DNA from: Williamsia sp. 1135
GTDB taxonomy: Bacteria > Actinomycetota > Actinomycetes > Mycobacteriales > Mycobacteriaceae
Assembly (NCBI RefSeq): GCF_002095395.1
Contig: NZ_MJEI01000107.1
Location: forward strand, 1 to 64,000
DNA: 64,000 nucleotides
Reading direction: 5' to 3'
This document shows, piece by piece, positions 7,982 through 17,417 of this stretch. The notes beneath the pieces were generated by a model. The model saw only the letters and a program-made list of their open reading frames with translations. It made no database searches and was not told the DNA's origin. Within the stretch, counting starts at the first letter, position 1; every line of letters begins with the position of its first letter. A program made the position numbers and the translations under genes.

Positions 7982-8278
7982 GATTGTGGAGGGATCACGG
8001 GGTCATCCACAGTTCGCTGTACGGCCTTGACAACACGTCGTGAGCACCCGCCGGATGCGATTTCGTCTCAGGGGCCCGCGAGCGTAGACTCATGTGGCGC
8101 TCTCGCTGCGGCGGGAGTGACTTCGCGCGCCTGCGGTCTGCCGATTCACCTCGGACGACACAGCGTGTGGGCAGTCCCGGGCAGTGGCAATGCTCCGCTG
8201 CGGGTTCCACACGTGTCAGGTGCCAGGGTCGGCGACCAACCGGGAGCCGACGACAAACTGCACATGAAAGTGAAGTAC
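7982..8278 (+). promoter_or_regulatory. Intergenic region upstream of rpsB, TAGACT candidate -10
   Basis: About 300 nt lie between the divergent M23 gene and rpsB. The best promoter-like element is TAGACT at 8085-8090, about 190 nt before the rpsB start, leaving a long leader. A TTGACA at 8027-8032 has no matching -10 at normal spacing. I see no recognised riboswitch; S2-dependent leader control is possible but not shown. Confidence 0.35.
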
Positions 8279-9145
8279 ATGGCTGTCGTAACCATGAAGC
8301 AGCTGCTGGACAGCGGCGCTCATTTCGGGCATCAGACCCGTCGTTGGAATCCGAAGATGAAGCGATTCATCTTCACCGATCGCAACGGCATCTACATCAT
8401 CGACCTGCAGCAGACGCTGACGTACATCGACCAGGCGTACGAGTTCGTCAAGGAGACGGTCGCCCACGGCGGCACCATTCTCTTCGTCGGTACGAAGAAG
8501 CAGGCTCAGGAATCCATCGCCTCCGAGGCCCTTCGCGTCGGCATGCCGTACGTGAACCAGCGCTGGCTCGGCGGCATGCTCACCAACTTCTCCACCGTCC
8601 ACAAGCGTCTGCAGCGTCTCAAGGAACTCGAGACCATGGAGCAGACCGGCGGATTCGAAGGTCGCACCAAGAAAGAAATCCTCATGCTCACGCGTGAGAT
8701 GACCAAGCTGGACCGGACCCTCGGTGGTATCCGGGACATGTCCAGGGTCCCCTCGGCCGTGTGGATCGTCGACACCAACAAAGAGCACATCGCCGTCGGT
8801 GAGGCCCGCAAGCTGAACATCCCGGTGATCGCCATCCTCGACACCAACTGCGACCCCGACGTCGTCGACTACCCGATCCCGGGTAATGACGATGCCATCC
8901 GCAGTGCCGCGCTGCTCACCCGCGTGATCGCGTCTGCGGTCGCCGAAGGCGTGCAGGCACGGGCAGGGCAGAACACGGGCGCCGACACCAAGCCCGAAGG
9001 TGCCGCCGGGGAGCCCCTCGCCGAGTGGGAGCAGGAACTGTTGACCCAGGCCACCACGCCTGCGGCAGAAGCTCCCGCAGCAGAAGCCCCGGCAGCAGCC
9101 GAGGCGCCCGCAGCAGCCGACGCGGAAACCCCCGCCCAGGCCTGA
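8279..9145 (+). CDS. rpsB: 30S ribosomal protein S2
   Basis: Small-subunit ribosomal protein S2. The start [19 protein letters not shown] is identical in style to mycobacterial S2. The segments [25 protein letters not shown] and [15 protein letters not shown] are the conserved core. Length is 288 aa; the last 45 residues are an Ala/Pro/Glu-rich tail (repeated APAAE/EAPAA) that is variable in actinobacteria. I chose the ATG at 8279; an ATG at 8264 would add MKVKY. The open frame continues far upstream into the intergenic region, but this extension does not resemble S2. tsf follows 52 nt later. Confidence 0.98.
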   Translation: MAVVTMKQLLDSGAHFGHQTRRWNPKMKRFIFTDRNGIYIIDLQQTLTYIDQAYEFVKETVAHGGTILFVGTKKQAQESIASEALRVGMPYVNQRWLGGMLTNFSTVHKRLQRLKELETMEQTGGFEGRTKKEILMLTREMTKLDRTLGGIRDMSRVPSAVWIVDTNKEHIAVGEARKLNIPVIAILDTNCDPDVVDYPIPGNDDAIRSAALLTRVIASAVAEGVQARAGQNTGADTKPEGAAGEPLAEWEQELLTQATTPAAEAPAAEAPAAAEAPAAADAETPAQA

Positions 9146-9197
9146 TCCACTTCTGGTTCACCGATCCAGACACATCCGACAGGAGGCTCGCCCACCC

Positions 9198-10022
9198 ATG
9201 GCGAACTACACCGCCGCTGACGTCAAGCGGCTCCGCGACCTCACCGGCTCCGGAATGCTCGACTGCAAGAACGCGCTCGCCGACAACGATGGCGACTTCG
9301 ACAAGGCTGTCGAAGAGCTGCGTATCAAGGGCGCCAAGGACGTCGGCAAGCGTGCCGAGCGGTCCACCGCCGAAGGTCTGATCGCCGCCAAAGACGGCGC
9401 GATGATCGAGATCAACTCAGAGACCGACTTCGTGGCGAAGAACGACGAGTTCCAGGCGCTGGCCGCCAAGGTCCTCGACGCCGCGGTTGCCGCGAAGACG
9501 TCCGATGTGGATGTCCTCAAGGCCGCCACCGTCGCCGACAAGACTGTCGACGAGCTGATCCAGGAACTCTCGGCCAAGATCGGCGAGAAGCTGGTCCTGA
9601 ACCGGGTCAGCTACCACGAGGGCAACGTTGCGTCGTACCTGCACAAGCGGGCGTCGGATCTGCCGCCTGCCGTCGGCGTGCTGGTGGAGTACACCGGCGA
9701 CACCCCGGAGGCCGCAGAGGCCGCTCGTGGCGCCGCAATGCAGGTCGCCGCGCTGCGCGCCAAGTACGCCACCCGCGACGAGGTCCCCGAGGATGTGATC
9801 GCTTCCGAGCGTCGCATCGCCGAGCAGACCGCCCGCGAGGAGGGCAAGCCCGAAGCGGCGCTGTCCAAGATCGTGGACGGCCGTCTCAACGGTTTCTTCA
9901 AGGACGTGGTGCTGATCGACCAGGCGTCGGTTCAGGAGTCGAAGAAGACCGTCAAGGCCGTACTCGACGAGGCGGGGGCACAGGTTGTGTCGTTCACCCG
10001 TTTCGAGGTCGGACAGGCCTGA
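9198..10022 (+). CDS. tsf: Elongation factor Ts
   Basis: Guanine nucleotide exchange factor that regenerates EF-Tu-GTP. The N-terminal UBA-like segment [19 protein letters not shown] and the hallmark TDFVAKN are present, followed by the dimerisation core. Length is 274 aa. GGAGG stands upstream of the ATG. It forms the rpsB-tsf operon and is followed at once by a strong intrinsic terminator. Confidence 0.98.
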   Translation: MANYTAADVKRLRDLTGSGMLDCKNALADNDGDFDKAVEELRIKGAKDVGKRAERSTAEGLIAAKDGAMIEINSETDFVAKNDEFQALAAKVLDAAVAAKTSDVDVLKAATVADKTVDELIQELSAKIGEKLVLNRVSYHEGNVASYLHKRASDLPPAVGVLVEYTGDTPEAAEAARGAAMQVAALRAKYATRDEVPEDVIASERRIAEQTAREEGKPEAALSKIVDGRLNGFFKDVVLIDQASVQESKKTVKAVLDEAGAQVVSFTRFEVGQA

Positions 10023-10033
10023 ATCACGTGAGA

Positions 10034-10073
10034 AGAACCCCGTGCGAATCGCCAGATTCGCCGGGGTTCTTTT
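10034..10073 (+). terminator. Strong rho-independent terminator after tsf
   Basis: AGAACCCCG (10034-10042) pairs with CGGGGTTCT (10062-10070) and the nested arms GCGAATC/GATTCGC close on a GCCA loop. Only one base is bulged. A short T run follows the stem. It begins 11 nt after the tsf stop. Confidence 0.9.
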
Positions 10074-10100
10074 GCGCTCAACAGGCCCGTGCTCTTTTGT

Positions 10101-10150
10101 CCTCGATTGCCAGCCTTTGATCTCGATAGCCAGCCTTTGATCTCGATAGC
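10101..10150 (+). repeat. Tandem 20-nt direct repeat before pyrH
   Basis: CAGCCTTTGATCTCGATAGC occurs perfectly twice in tandem (10111-10130, 10131-10150), preceded by a half unit with two changes (10101-10110). The array ends about 40 nt before the pyrH ATG, in the region where a promoter should lie, so it could be an operator array or a recent duplication. Confidence 0.85.
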
Positions 10151-10191
10151 ATGAACGCGATCGCTGCCCGTACCTCGAAAGGGATGCCAAC

Positions 10192-10923
10192 ATGACCGAC
10201 GACGTCGCACAGGAACGCACCGGATTCAAGCGGGTCGTTCTCAAACTCGGCGGAGAGATGTTCGGTGGCGGCAAAGTCGGCCTCGACCCCGATGTGGTGT
10301 CGACCGTCGCGGATCAAATCGCCGAGGTGGTCAACACCGGTGTCCAGATCGCGGTGGTGAACGGCGGCGGTAACTTCTTCCGGGGAGCCGAACTGCAGCA
10401 GCGTGGCCTGGAGCGGGCCCGGTCCGACTACATGGGCATGCTCGGCACCGTCATGAACTCTCTTGCGCTGCAAGATTTTCTGGAGAAGCGGGGCATTGTC
10501 ACCCGCGTGCAGACTGCCATCACGATGGGGCAGGTCGCCGAACCGTACATTCCGTTGCGTGCACAGCGTCACCTGGAGAAGGGCCGCGTCGTCATCTTCG
10601 GCGCCGGCATGGGTATGCCTTACTTCTCCACCGACACGACCGCCGCGCAGCGCGCCCTGGAGATCCAGGCCGAGGTCGTGTTGATGGCGAAGGGTGTCGA
10701 CGGTGTCTACTCAGCCGATCCCCGGACAGACCCTGACGCGACGCTCTACCGCGAGATCACGCACCGCGAGGTCCTCGAAAAGGGCCTCAAGGTCGCGGAT
10801 GCGACCGCCTTCAGCCTGTGTATGGACAACCAGATGCCGATGCTGGTGTTCAACCTCCTCGAGCAGGGCAACATCGCTCGAGCGGTCGCAGGTGAGAAGA
10901 TCGGAACACTGGTCAGTACCTGA
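10192..10923 (+). CDS. pyrH: Uridylate kinase (UMP kinase)
   Basis: Phosphorylates UMP to UDP in pyrimidine nucleotide synthesis; bacterial UMP kinases are hexameric and GTP-activated. Amino-acid-kinase motifs are clear: [10 protein letters not shown] near the N-terminus, [10 protein letters not shown], and FFSTDTT-like [13 protein letters not shown]. The C-terminal [18 protein letters not shown] is typical. Length is 243 aa. GAAAGGGATG precedes the ATG. The 20-nt repeats lie just upstream. frr follows after 56 nt, as in most actinobacteria. Confidence 0.97.
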   Translation: MTDDVAQERTGFKRVVLKLGGEMFGGGKVGLDPDVVSTVADQIAEVVNTGVQIAVVNGGGNFFRGAELQQRGLERARSDYMGMLGTVMNSLALQDFLEKRGIVTRVQTAITMGQVAEPYIPLRAQRHLEKGRVVIFGAGMGMPYFSTDTTAAQRALEIQAEVVLMAKGVDGVYSADPRTDPDATLYREITHREVLEKGLKVADATAFSLCMDNQMPMLVFNLLEQGNIARAVAGEKIGTLVST

Positions 10924-10979
10924 CCGGTATCCCGCGCAGCACAACCAGACCGCACCCGCACAAGTCAACGGAGGACACC

Positions 10980-11537
10980 ATGATCGACGACGCGCTCTTG
11001 GACGCCGAGGAAAAAATGGAGAAGGCCGTCATCGTCGCGCGCGACGACATGGGCTCAGTGCGCACCGGGCGTGCCAACCCCGCCATGTTCAATCGGGTCA
11101 CCATCGACTACTACGGGTCACCGACGCCGATCGGGCAGGTGTCGTCGATCAACACCCCTGAGGCCCGCATGATCGTCATCAAGCCCTATGAGCCGTCATC
11201 ACTGGGTTTGATCGAGACCGCGATCCGCAACTCCGACCTGGGCGTGAACCCGACCAACGACGGAAACATCATCCGTGTGTCGATTCCGCAGTTGACCGAA
11301 GACCGTCGGCGCGATCTGGTCAAACAGGTCAAGGCCAAGGGTGAGGACGCCAAGGTCTCGATTCGCAACGTGCGGCGCAAAGCGGTGGATGAGCTTAAAC
11401 GCATCCAAAAGGACGGCGAGGCCGGTGAAGATGAGGTGACGCGCGCCGAGAAGGATCTCGACAAGACGACGGCCTCGTACGTCACTCAGATCGATGAACT
11501 GGTCAAACACAAAGAGGGTGAACTGCTCGAGGTCTAG
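10980..11537 (+). CDS. frr: Ribosome recycling factor
   Basis: With EF-G, splits post-termination ribosomes. The protein is 185 aa, the family's standard length, with the conserved [13 protein letters not shown] segment and the C-terminal helix [29 protein letters not shown] lies upstream of the ATG at 10980. It follows pyrH and precedes cdsA, the standard order. Confidence 0.98.
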   Translation: MIDDALLDAEEKMEKAVIVARDDMGSVRTGRANPAMFNRVTIDYYGSPTPIGQVSSINTPEARMIVIKPYEPSSLGLIETAIRNSDLGVNPTNDGNIIRVSIPQLTEDRRRDLVKQVKAKGEDAKVSIRNVRRKAVDELKRIQKDGEAGEDEVTRAEKDLDKTTASYVTQIDELVKHKEGELLEV

Positions 11538-11556
11538 GTCATCGCATTCGATGACC
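11537..11556 (+). terminator. Stem-loop after frr, possible terminator or attenuator
   Basis: GGTCATCG (11537-11544) and CGATGACC (11549-11556) form a perfect 8-bp stem with a CATT loop, overlapping the end of the frr stop codon. There is no T tract, so termination would be incomplete; cdsA begins 34 nt further on. Confidence 0.45.
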
Positions 11557-11590
11557 GAACGGGCAGTGGCGAAGGGGTAGGCAGACGACA

Positions 11591-12463
11591 GTGACCGACA
11601 CAGACCGGCCGGGCGGCGCAGCGGCGCCGGCTCCCAAGGGCTCCACCTCGCGGGCCGGCCGTGACCTGCCGGCTGCCATCGGAGTCGGTGGCACGCTCGG
11701 CGTCTCGCTGATCCTCATCCTGGTATTCGTGCCCGAGGTGTGGTTCGGCGTGGTCGCGGTGGCGATCGCCGTGGCCAGCTGGGAAGTGACCAAACGCCTC
11801 CGTGACGGTGGAATCAAGGTCGCACTGATCCCCATCCTCGTCGGCGGCCAGGCAATCATGTGGGCCAGCTGGCCGTGGGGCATCTCCGGCTCGGTGGTCG
11901 CTCTGGCGGCCACGGTACTGGTGTCGATGATCTGGAAGTTGCTGTCGCAGGGCCTACAAGCCGCCCCGGAGAATTACCTGCAGGATCTCGCAGGGACGAC
12001 CCTCGTGCTCGCCTGGTTACCGCTGATGGGTGCCTTCGGGGCGTCGATGGTGCTGCAGGACGACGGAGCGGCGCGGGTACTGACCCTGATGATCGTGGTG
12101 GTCTGTTCGGACGTCGGCGGCTACGTGGCCGGTGTGACCTTCGGTAAACACCCGATGGTCCCGGCCATCAGTCCGAAGAAGTCGTGGGAAGGCATGGCCG
12201 GGTCCATGGTCTTCGGCATCGTCGGCGCAGTACTCACCGTCGTGTACCTGCTCGACGCGCAGTGGTGGATCGGGCTGGTCCTCGGTCCGGTCCTCGTCAT
12301 CTGCGCCACTCTCGGTGATCTGGTCGAATCACAGGTCAAGCGCGATCTGAAGATCAAGGACATGGGAACCCTGTTGCCCGGACACGGCGGGATCATGGAT
12401 CGTCTCGACTCCATTCTGCCGTGCGCGTTCGTCGTCTGGGCGATCCTGGGAGCCCTCCTCTGA
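11591..12463 (+). CDS. cdsA: Phosphatidate cytidylyltransferase (CDP-DAG synthase)
   Basis: Integral membrane enzyme making CDP-diacylglycerol from phosphatidic acid and CTP, the branch point for cardiolipin and phosphatidylinositol. After a Pro/Ala-rich cytoplasmic N-terminus (about 35 residues) there are seven or eight hydrophobic segments. The family signature near the C-terminus is present: SQVKRDLKIKD followed by LLPGHGGIMDRLDS. Start is GTG at 11591; length 290 aa. Order frr-cdsA-rlmN matches mycobacteria. Confidence 0.95.
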   Translation: MTDTDRPGGAAAPAPKGSTSRAGRDLPAAIGVGGTLGVSLILILVFVPEVWFGVVAVAIAVASWEVTKRLRDGGIKVALIPILVGGQAIMWASWPWGISGSVVALAATVLVSMIWKLLSQGLQAAPENYLQDLAGTTLVLAWLPLMGAFGASMVLQDDGAARVLTLMIVVVCSDVGGYVAGVTFGKHPMVPAISPKKSWEGMAGSMVFGIVGAVLTVVYLLDAQWWIGLVLGPVLVICATLGDLVESQVKRDLKIKDMGTLLPGHGGIMDRLDSILPCAFVVWAILGALL

Positions 12464-12470
12464 CGAGCGG

Positions 12471-12866
12471 CTAGGGCCGGGCCTTCTTGACCGCTCGTCG
12501 AACCTGCAGCATTCGCAAGCTGCCCACGATCGCCGTGATCACTGCGCCGAGGATGGCTGCGATCAGCAGACTCACGCCCACCGGCAGGTTGACCGTCCAG
12601 AAGAACAGGTCGATGTTCTGACTGTCGAGATTCTGGACGATGAAGATCAGCAGGATGAGCGTGACGAGCGCGCCGACGATCAAACCGACCCAGGCCGCAC
12701 GCGTGCGCGTGTGCCTGACGTCGTCGAGAGCCTGTCTACGCACCTCTTCGCGGTGGTCCGCGGCGGGCGGGGCGGTCTCGACTGCATCGGTCGGGTATGC
12801 CGCATCGGGTTTGGTGGGGTCGTAATCGGGGCTCGGCTGGTAGCCCTCGGGCGGTTGATACGTCAT
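12471..12866 (-). CDS. LapA-domain (DUF1049) membrane protein
   Basis: Small membrane protein with a LapA-like domain. The N-terminal half is acidic and Pro-rich (PPEGYQPSPDYDPTKPDAAYP), followed by a short basic segment and two transmembrane helices (WVGLIVGALVTLILLIFIVQN and VGVSLLIAAILGAVITAIVG). LapA proteins in other bacteria help assemble lipopolysaccharide, which is absent here, so function is unknown. I prefer the ATG at 12866 (MTYQPP, 131 aa) over 12902. It lies between cdsA (convergent) and rlmN (divergent). Confidence 0.8.
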   Translation of the reverse strand: MTYQPPEGYQPSPDYDPTKPDAAYPTDAVETAPPAADHREEVRRQALDDVRHTRTRAAWVGLIVGALVTLILLIFIVQNLDSQNIDLFFWTVNLPVGVSLLIAAILGAVITAIVGSLRMLQVRRAVKKARP

Positions 12867-12907
12867 GGCTCTATGGTGCGCCCGAGTAGGGCGAAACGAC
12901 AATCACA

Positions 12908-14062
12908 GTGATCGAATTGGCATCTGTGGCGAATCTACGTCACGCTTTGATGATGACTGGTCCGTTGCCGCTGGTATTCGACGCGCCGAAACGTGGCAAA
13001 CCGCCGCAACACCTTGCCGACCTCGACGCGGCAGGCCGCGTTGCCGCGGTGACCAAACTCGGCCTGCCCAAGTTCCGCGCAGACCAATTGGCCCGTCAGT
13101 ACTACTCCCGATTCAATGCCGATCCGGCGGAGATGACCGACCTGCCCGCCGCGATGCGGGAGTCGGTGGGTCAAGCTCTGTTCCCCGAACTGATGACCGT
13201 GATCCGCCACATCGCCTGCGACGACAACACCACTCGCAAGACCCTGTGGCGGTTGCACGACGGCACGCTGCTGGAGTCGGTGCTCATGCGCTATCCGGAC
13301 CGCGCGACCCTGTGCATCTCGAGCCAGGCGGGATGCGGGATGGCGTGCCCGTTCTGCGCGACCGGACAGGGAGGGCTGGACCGGAACCTCTCCACGGCGG
13401 AGATCGTCGACCAGGTGCGTTCCGCCGCGCGGGCGATGCGTGACGGCGAGCTCGGCGAGCCCGGCCGCCTCTCCAATGTGGTGTTCATGGGTATGGGCGA
13501 GCCGTTGGCGAACTACAAGCGGGTGATCGATGCCGTCCGCAAGATCACCTCGCCCGCCCCCGACGGACTCGGCATCTCGCAACGATCGGTGACGGTGTCG
13601 ACAGTCGGACTGGCTCCCGCGATCCGCCGGATGGCCGACGAAGGACTCACGGTCACCCTCGCCGTTTCCCTGCACACCCCGGACGATGAACTGCGCGACA
13701 CCCTGGTCCCGGTCAACAATCGCTGGTCGGTCAAAGAGGTGTTGGACGCGGCTCGCTACTACGCGGACAGCACCGGACGCCGCGTATCGATCGAATACGC
13801 GCTGATCCGCGACATCAATGATCAACCATGGCGAGCAGATCTGCTGGGGGAGAAGCTCCGCAAGGCGCTCGGATCGCTGGTCCACGTGAACCTCATCCCG
13901 CTCAACCCGACCCCGGGATCGAAGTGGGACGCAAGCCCTAAGCCCGCAGAACGAGAGTTCGTCAAAAGGGTGATCGCTCAAGGTGTTTCGTGCACGGTTC
14001 GCGACACCCGCGGGCAAGAGATCGCTGCTGCCTGTGGACAGTTGGCGGCGGAAGAGAAATAG
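12908..14062 (+). CDS. rlmN: Dual-specificity 23S rRNA/tRNA methyltransferase RlmN
   Basis: Radical-SAM enzyme that makes 2-methyladenosine at 23S rRNA A2503 and tRNA A37. The iron-sulfur motif CGMACPFC supplies Cys143, Cys147 and Cys150. The C-terminal AACGQLA places Cys376 at the position of the methyl-carrying cysteine of E. coli RlmN, and GMGEPLANY is the SAM-binding GGE-like motif. GTG at 12908 gives 384 aa; ATGs at 12950 and 12953 are plausible shorter starts and no ribosome binding site decides. Gene order matches Rv2880c/Rv2879c. Confidence 0.96.
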   Translation: MIELASVANLRHALMMTGPLPLVFDAPKRGKPPQHLADLDAAGRVAAVTKLGLPKFRADQLARQYYSRFNADPAEMTDLPAAMRESVGQALFPELMTVIRHIACDDNTTRKTLWRLHDGTLLESVLMRYPDRATLCISSQAGCGMACPFCATGQGGLDRNLSTAEIVDQVRSAARAMRDGELGEPGRLSNVVFMGMGEPLANYKRVIDAVRKITSPAPDGLGISQRSVTVSTVGLAPAIRRMADEGLTVTLAVSLHTPDDELRDTLVPVNNRWSVKEVLDAARYYADSTGRRVSIEYALIRDINDQPWRADLLGEKLRKALGSLVHVNLIPLNPTPGSKWDASPKPAEREFVKRVIAQGVSCTVRDTRGQEIAAACGQLAAEEK

Positions 14063-14065
14063 TTC

Positions 14066-14773
14066 TCAGCCACCGAGCAGGCGCGCGACGCCGGTCTGCC
14101 CACGTTGCTGCGCGATCTGCAGGGCTGTTCGTCCCTGCGAATCCAGGATGCCGGGATCGGCACCGGCGGCAAGCAACCGGGAGACGATGTCCTGGTAGGT
14201 CGGTGAACCGTCGCCGTAGACGACTGCTTCGAGGAGTGCGGTCCACCCGGAGGCGTTGATGTGGTCCAGGGGTACGCCCGCGTCGATCAGTATCTGGACT
14301 GTGGTCGGGTGGCCCTTCTCGGCCGCGGGGATGAGCGCGGTACCGCCGAACCGATTGGTGGAGTTCACATCCGCACCGTGATCGAGGGTCAGGACGAGAA
14401 TGTCGTCCAGTCCCTCGGCCCCGGCGTAAAGAAATGCCGAGTCCTGCATGTTGTCTTTCGCGTTGACGTCCGCCCCCGCGAGGATCAACCTTCGTGCGGA
14501 GTCGGTGTCCCGGGACTTGGTCGCGACCACGAGCGGCGTACGTCCGTCGGCGTCCCTGATCTCCAGCGCGGGATCGAGCGCCGTCGTGCTGGGCGGCACC
14601 GGCGACGGTGGCGGTGACGGTGACGTGGACGTGGACCTGGACGTCGCGATGCTCGATTGCGCCGAATCAGTACCCGACACGCCGACCCGGCCGCTGCTGC
14701 ACGCGCTGACCATGATCAGCGCCCAGGCGACCAGTCCGGCAAAGAAGGCAGCCGGACTGCGGCCCGCTCGCAT
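14066..14773 (-). CDS. Ankyrin-repeat lipoprotein
   Basis: Exported protein of 235 aa with a lipoprotein signal peptide: hydrophobic FFAGLVAWALIMV followed by the lipobox VSAC at about residues 22-25. A Ser/Thr/Pro linker (about 40-65) leads to four ankyrin-like repeats (DGRTPLVVATKSRDTDSARRL and later ADVNSTN, GWTALLEAV, QGRTALQIA). Likely a periplasmic protein-protein interaction module; partner unknown. It faces rlmN with a three-base gap. Bacterial ankyrin lipoproteins are sometimes encoded beside a catalase or other oxidative-stress gene, but none is visible here. Confidence 0.88.
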   Translation of the reverse strand: MRAGRSPAAFFAGLVAWALIMVSACSSGRVGVSGTDSAQSSIATSRSTSTSPSPPPSPVPPSTTALDPALEIRDADGRTPLVVATKSRDTDSARRLILAGADVNAKDNMQDSAFLYAGAEGLDDILVLTLDHGADVNSTNRFGGTALIPAAEKGHPTTVQILIDAGVPLDHINASGWTALLEAVVYGDGSPTYQDIVSRLLAAGADPGILDSQGRTALQIAQQRGQTGVARLLGG

Positions 14774-14797
14774 GTCGACGGTCAGAAGGTTGCGGTT

Positions 14798-15052
14798 TTA
14801 CTTCTTCTTTTTCCACTTACCGCGGCCGAGGACCTCGCCGCGGACCAGGAGGAAGACGATCAGCGCGGCGAATCCGACGAGGTACCAGTCTTCGACGTGG
14901 CCCTCATGATTTCCGATGACCATGCCCAGCAAGGCGACGACCGACACCCAGGCGGCGATCTTGTACGTCTTCATGCCTTCGCCGTGCCAGCCGAATCGGG
15001 CCGAAGGCGCGTCTGCGGGCTCGGGCTTGTACTCGACCTCAGTGCTGGCCAC
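14798..15052 (-). CDS. DUF2631 small membrane protein
   Basis: Predicted 84-residue membrane protein of a family found in mycolate actinobacteria (Rv2876 type), function unknown. Two hydrophobic helices (KIAAWVSVVALLGMVIG and WYLVGFAALIVFLLV) are separated by the short, acidic segment NHEGHVED. The C-terminus is very basic (GRGKWKKKK). I chose GTG at 15052 because CAGGAG sits 6 nt upstream; an open frame from 15097 has no such support. Ankyrin lipoprotein follows 25 nt downstream in the same direction. Confidence 0.78.
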   Translation of the reverse strand: MASTEVEYKPEPADAPSARFGWHGEGMKTYKIAAWVSVVALLGMVIGNHEGHVEDWYLVGFAALIVFLLVRGEVLGRGKWKKKK

Positions 15053-15188
15053 GGCTACTCCTGCTGGTTGCGATCCGACTTTTCTCGTCCGAAGCATATC
15101 GCGGCGGGTGACCCGTGGCCGCTGATGGGTTCGGCAGGGGTCGCGTCACCGTCGCGAGCCGCGTCTTCTGCGAGGTCAGGCCCACGGT

Positions 15189-16235
15189 GTGAGAATGAAC
15201 GCCGTGCCGACCGAGAGATATGCGCCGTCCGAGTATCCCCGCGACATGATCGGATACGGCCGCACCCCGCCCCATCCGCAGTGGCCGGGCGGGGCCAACA
15301 TCGCGGTCCAGTTCGTTCTCAATTACGAAGAGGGCTCCGAGAACAACGTCCTGGAAGGCGACCGCGGCAGTGAGACGTTCCTGTCGGAGATGGCAGGCGT
15401 CGCCGCATTCCCGAATCGGCACATGAGCATGGAGTCGTTGTACGAGTACGGATCCCGGGCCGGCCTGTGGCGGTTGCTCCGGGTGTTCGACCGCCGTGAA
15501 CTGCCGCTGACGATTTTTGCCGTGGCGCAGGCCATGGCCCGCAACCCCGAGGCGGTGGCGGCCTTCATCGAGCGGGGCGACGAGATCGCCTCGCACGGAT
15601 TGCGTTGGCTCAACTACCAACTCATCAATCCGGCTGTCGAACGGGCCCACATGGCCGAGGCGATCGAGATCCTGACCGATCTCACCGGCAGTGCGCCCCT
15701 GGGTTGGTATACGGGTCGCGATTCACCGAACACGCGGGGACTCGTCGTCGAGCACGGAGGCTTCGTCTACGACTCCGACAGCTACGCCGATGATCTCCCT
15801 TACTGGTTGAAGGTACCTGTCGGCGGTCCTTCGCTGTCGGCGCCCGACGCCTCTCCAGAACAGGCCGTCGATCACCTCGTGGTGCCTTACACCCTGGACA
15901 CCAACGACATGAAGTACTCCTCGCCTGCCGGGTTTCCGTCCGGTGACCAGTTCTTCGCTCACCTGCGTGATGCCTTCGACGTCCTTTACGCCGAAGGAGC
16001 GGCAGGCGCGCCCAAGATGCTGTCGATCGGACTGCACTGCCGGCTCGCCGGACGGCCGGGCCGGACCGCGGCGCTCGAGCGATTCCTCGACCACGTGCAG
16101 TCCCACGACAAGGTCTGGATCACCCGTCGCATCGACATCGCCCGCCACTGGATCGAACGACATCCGGCACCAGGCGCGTCGGATCGGGAGTCGGGCGGCG
16201 CGAACGCGGGCGGATCGACCACACTGGAGCGGTGA
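15189..16235 (+). CDS. puuE: PuuE-type allantoinase / NodB-like polysaccharide deacetylase family
   Basis: Member of the cofactor-independent PuuE allantoinase branch of the polysaccharide deacetylase superfamily. Diagnostic stretches are [51 protein letters not shown] and [12 protein letters not shown]. In other bacteria the enzyme opens allantoin in purine breakdown, and it usually clusters with uricase genes; here none is nearby. Instead its stop overlaps the dxr start by four bases (GTGA), implying translational coupling. The start is uncertain (GTG 15189, ATG 15195 or GTG 15204). The closest relatives should be checked before assigning substrate. Confidence 0.82.
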   Translation: MRMNAVPTERYAPSEYPRDMIGYGRTPPHPQWPGGANIAVQFVLNYEEGSENNVLEGDRGSETFLSEMAGVAAFPNRHMSMESLYEYGSRAGLWRLLRVFDRRELPLTIFAVAQAMARNPEAVAAFIERGDEIASHGLRWLNYQLINPAVERAHMAEAIEILTDLTGSAPLGWYTGRDSPNTRGLVVEHGGFVYDSDSYADDLPYWLKVPVGGPSLSAPDASPEQAVDHLVVPYTLDTNDMKYSSPAGFPSGDQFFAHLRDAFDVLYAEGAAGAPKMLSIGLHCRLAGRPGRTAALERFLDHVQSHDKVWITRRIDIARHWIERHPAPGASDRESGGANAGGSTTLER

Positions 16236-17398
16236 CCACTAGAGTTCTGATTCTCGGCAGCACCGGATCGATCGGTACGCAGGCGCTCGAGGTGATCGCC
16301 GCCAACCCCGATCGGTTCTCGGTCGTCGGCCTCGGCGCAGGCGGCGGGAACATCGACTTGCTGGCCCGGCAGATCGCCGACTGGCGGTTGCCCGGTTCGG
16401 CGGTCGCGGTCGCCGATCGCGCGGCTGCCGACAAGGTGGCCGCAGCCGCAGGAGTCGAGGGCATCACCTCGGGACCCGACGCGATGGTCGAACTGATCGA
16501 GAAGTCCGGCGCTGATGTGGTCCTCAACGCGGTGGTCGGGTCGCTGGGCCTTCGGCCGACACTGGCGACGCTGGCCACCGGTGCCCGTCTCGCCCTGGCC
16601 AACAAGGAGTCCTTGGTCGCAGGTGGCGCGCTGGTCCTCGCGGCCGCGGCGCCCGGACAGATCGTCGCCGTGGACTCAGAGCATTCGGCCATCGCGCAAT
16701 GCCTGCGCGGCGGCACCGCCTCAGAGGTCGACCGTCTGGTGTTGACCGCCTCGGGGGGACCCTTCTTCGGTTGGGATGCGGAGCAACTGAAAGACGTGAC
16801 TCCTGAGCAGGCAGGTAAACACCCGACGTGGTCGATGGGCCCGATGATCACCTTGAACTCCGCGACCCTGGTCAACAAGGCGCTCGAGGTCATCGAAGCG
16901 CACCTGCTGTTCGACGTCCCTTACGACCGCATCGACGTGACGGTGCACCGGCAGTCGATCGTGCACTCGATGGTCACCTTCGTCGACGGCGCGACCATTG
17001 CGAAGGCGTCCCCACCATCGATGAAACTCCCGATCGCACTGGCGTTGGGGTGGCCGGACCGGATCCCGGGTGCGTCGGCGGCGTGCGACTTCTCGCAGGC
17101 GAGTTCATGGACCTTCGAACCGGTCGACAACGCGGTCTTCCCGGCCATCGACCTCGCTCGGGAGGCGGGAACCCGGGGCGGCTCACTGACCGCGGTGTTC
17201 AACGCTGCCAACGAGGCCGCCGCCGACGGTTTCTTCGCCGGGGTCATCGCGTTCCCGCGGATCGTCGACATCGTGGGGGAGGTGCTCGCCGCCGCAGATC
17301 AATGGACCGCCGATCCAGGTACGGTGGATGAGGTCCTGGCGGCCGACGCCTGGGCGCGAGAGCGCGCCCGGCAACTCGTCGCCGGTGCCTCCGCGTAG
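16232..17398 (+). CDS. dxr: 1-deoxy-D-xylulose 5-phosphate reductoisomerase
   Basis: Converts DXP to MEP with NADPH, the committed step of the non-mevalonate isoprenoid pathway and the target of fosmidomycin. The N-terminal [14 protein letters not shown] binds [14 protein letters not shown] and the metal-binding DSEHSAI are present, with SGGPF later. Length, 388 aa, is normal. GTG at 16232 overlaps the preceding puuE-type gene by four bases. rip1 and ispG follow, as in mycobacteria, placing two MEP-pathway genes together. Confidence 0.98.
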   Translation: MTTRVLILGSTGSIGTQALEVIAANPDRFSVVGLGAGGGNIDLLARQIADWRLPGSAVAVADRAAADKVAAAAGVEGITSGPDAMVELIEKSGADVVLNAVVGSLGLRPTLATLATGARLALANKESLVAGGALVLAAAAPGQIVAVDSEHSAIAQCLRGGTASEVDRLVLTASGGPFFGWDAEQLKDVTPEQAGKHPTWSMGPMITLNSATLVNKALEVIEAHLLFDVPYDRIDVTVHRQSIVHSMVTFVDGATIAKASPPSMKLPIALALGWPDRIPGASAACDFSQASSWTFEPVDNAVFPAIDLAREAGTRGGSLTAVFNAANEAAADGFFAGVIAFPRIVDIVGEVLAAADQWTADPGTVDEVLAADAWARERARQLVAGASA

Positions 17399-17417
17399 AA
17401 GTTCACCAGAAGGGTAA

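Noticed and set aside
8027-8032. TTGACA as the rpsB -35
   Set aside because: No TANNNT or TATAAT-like -10 at 16-19 nt; the nearest TAGACT is more than 50 nt away.
7493-8278. In-frame extension of rpsB of more than 260 codons
   Set aside because: Not S2-like and it overlaps the opposite-strand M23 gene; the conserved S2 start is at 8279.
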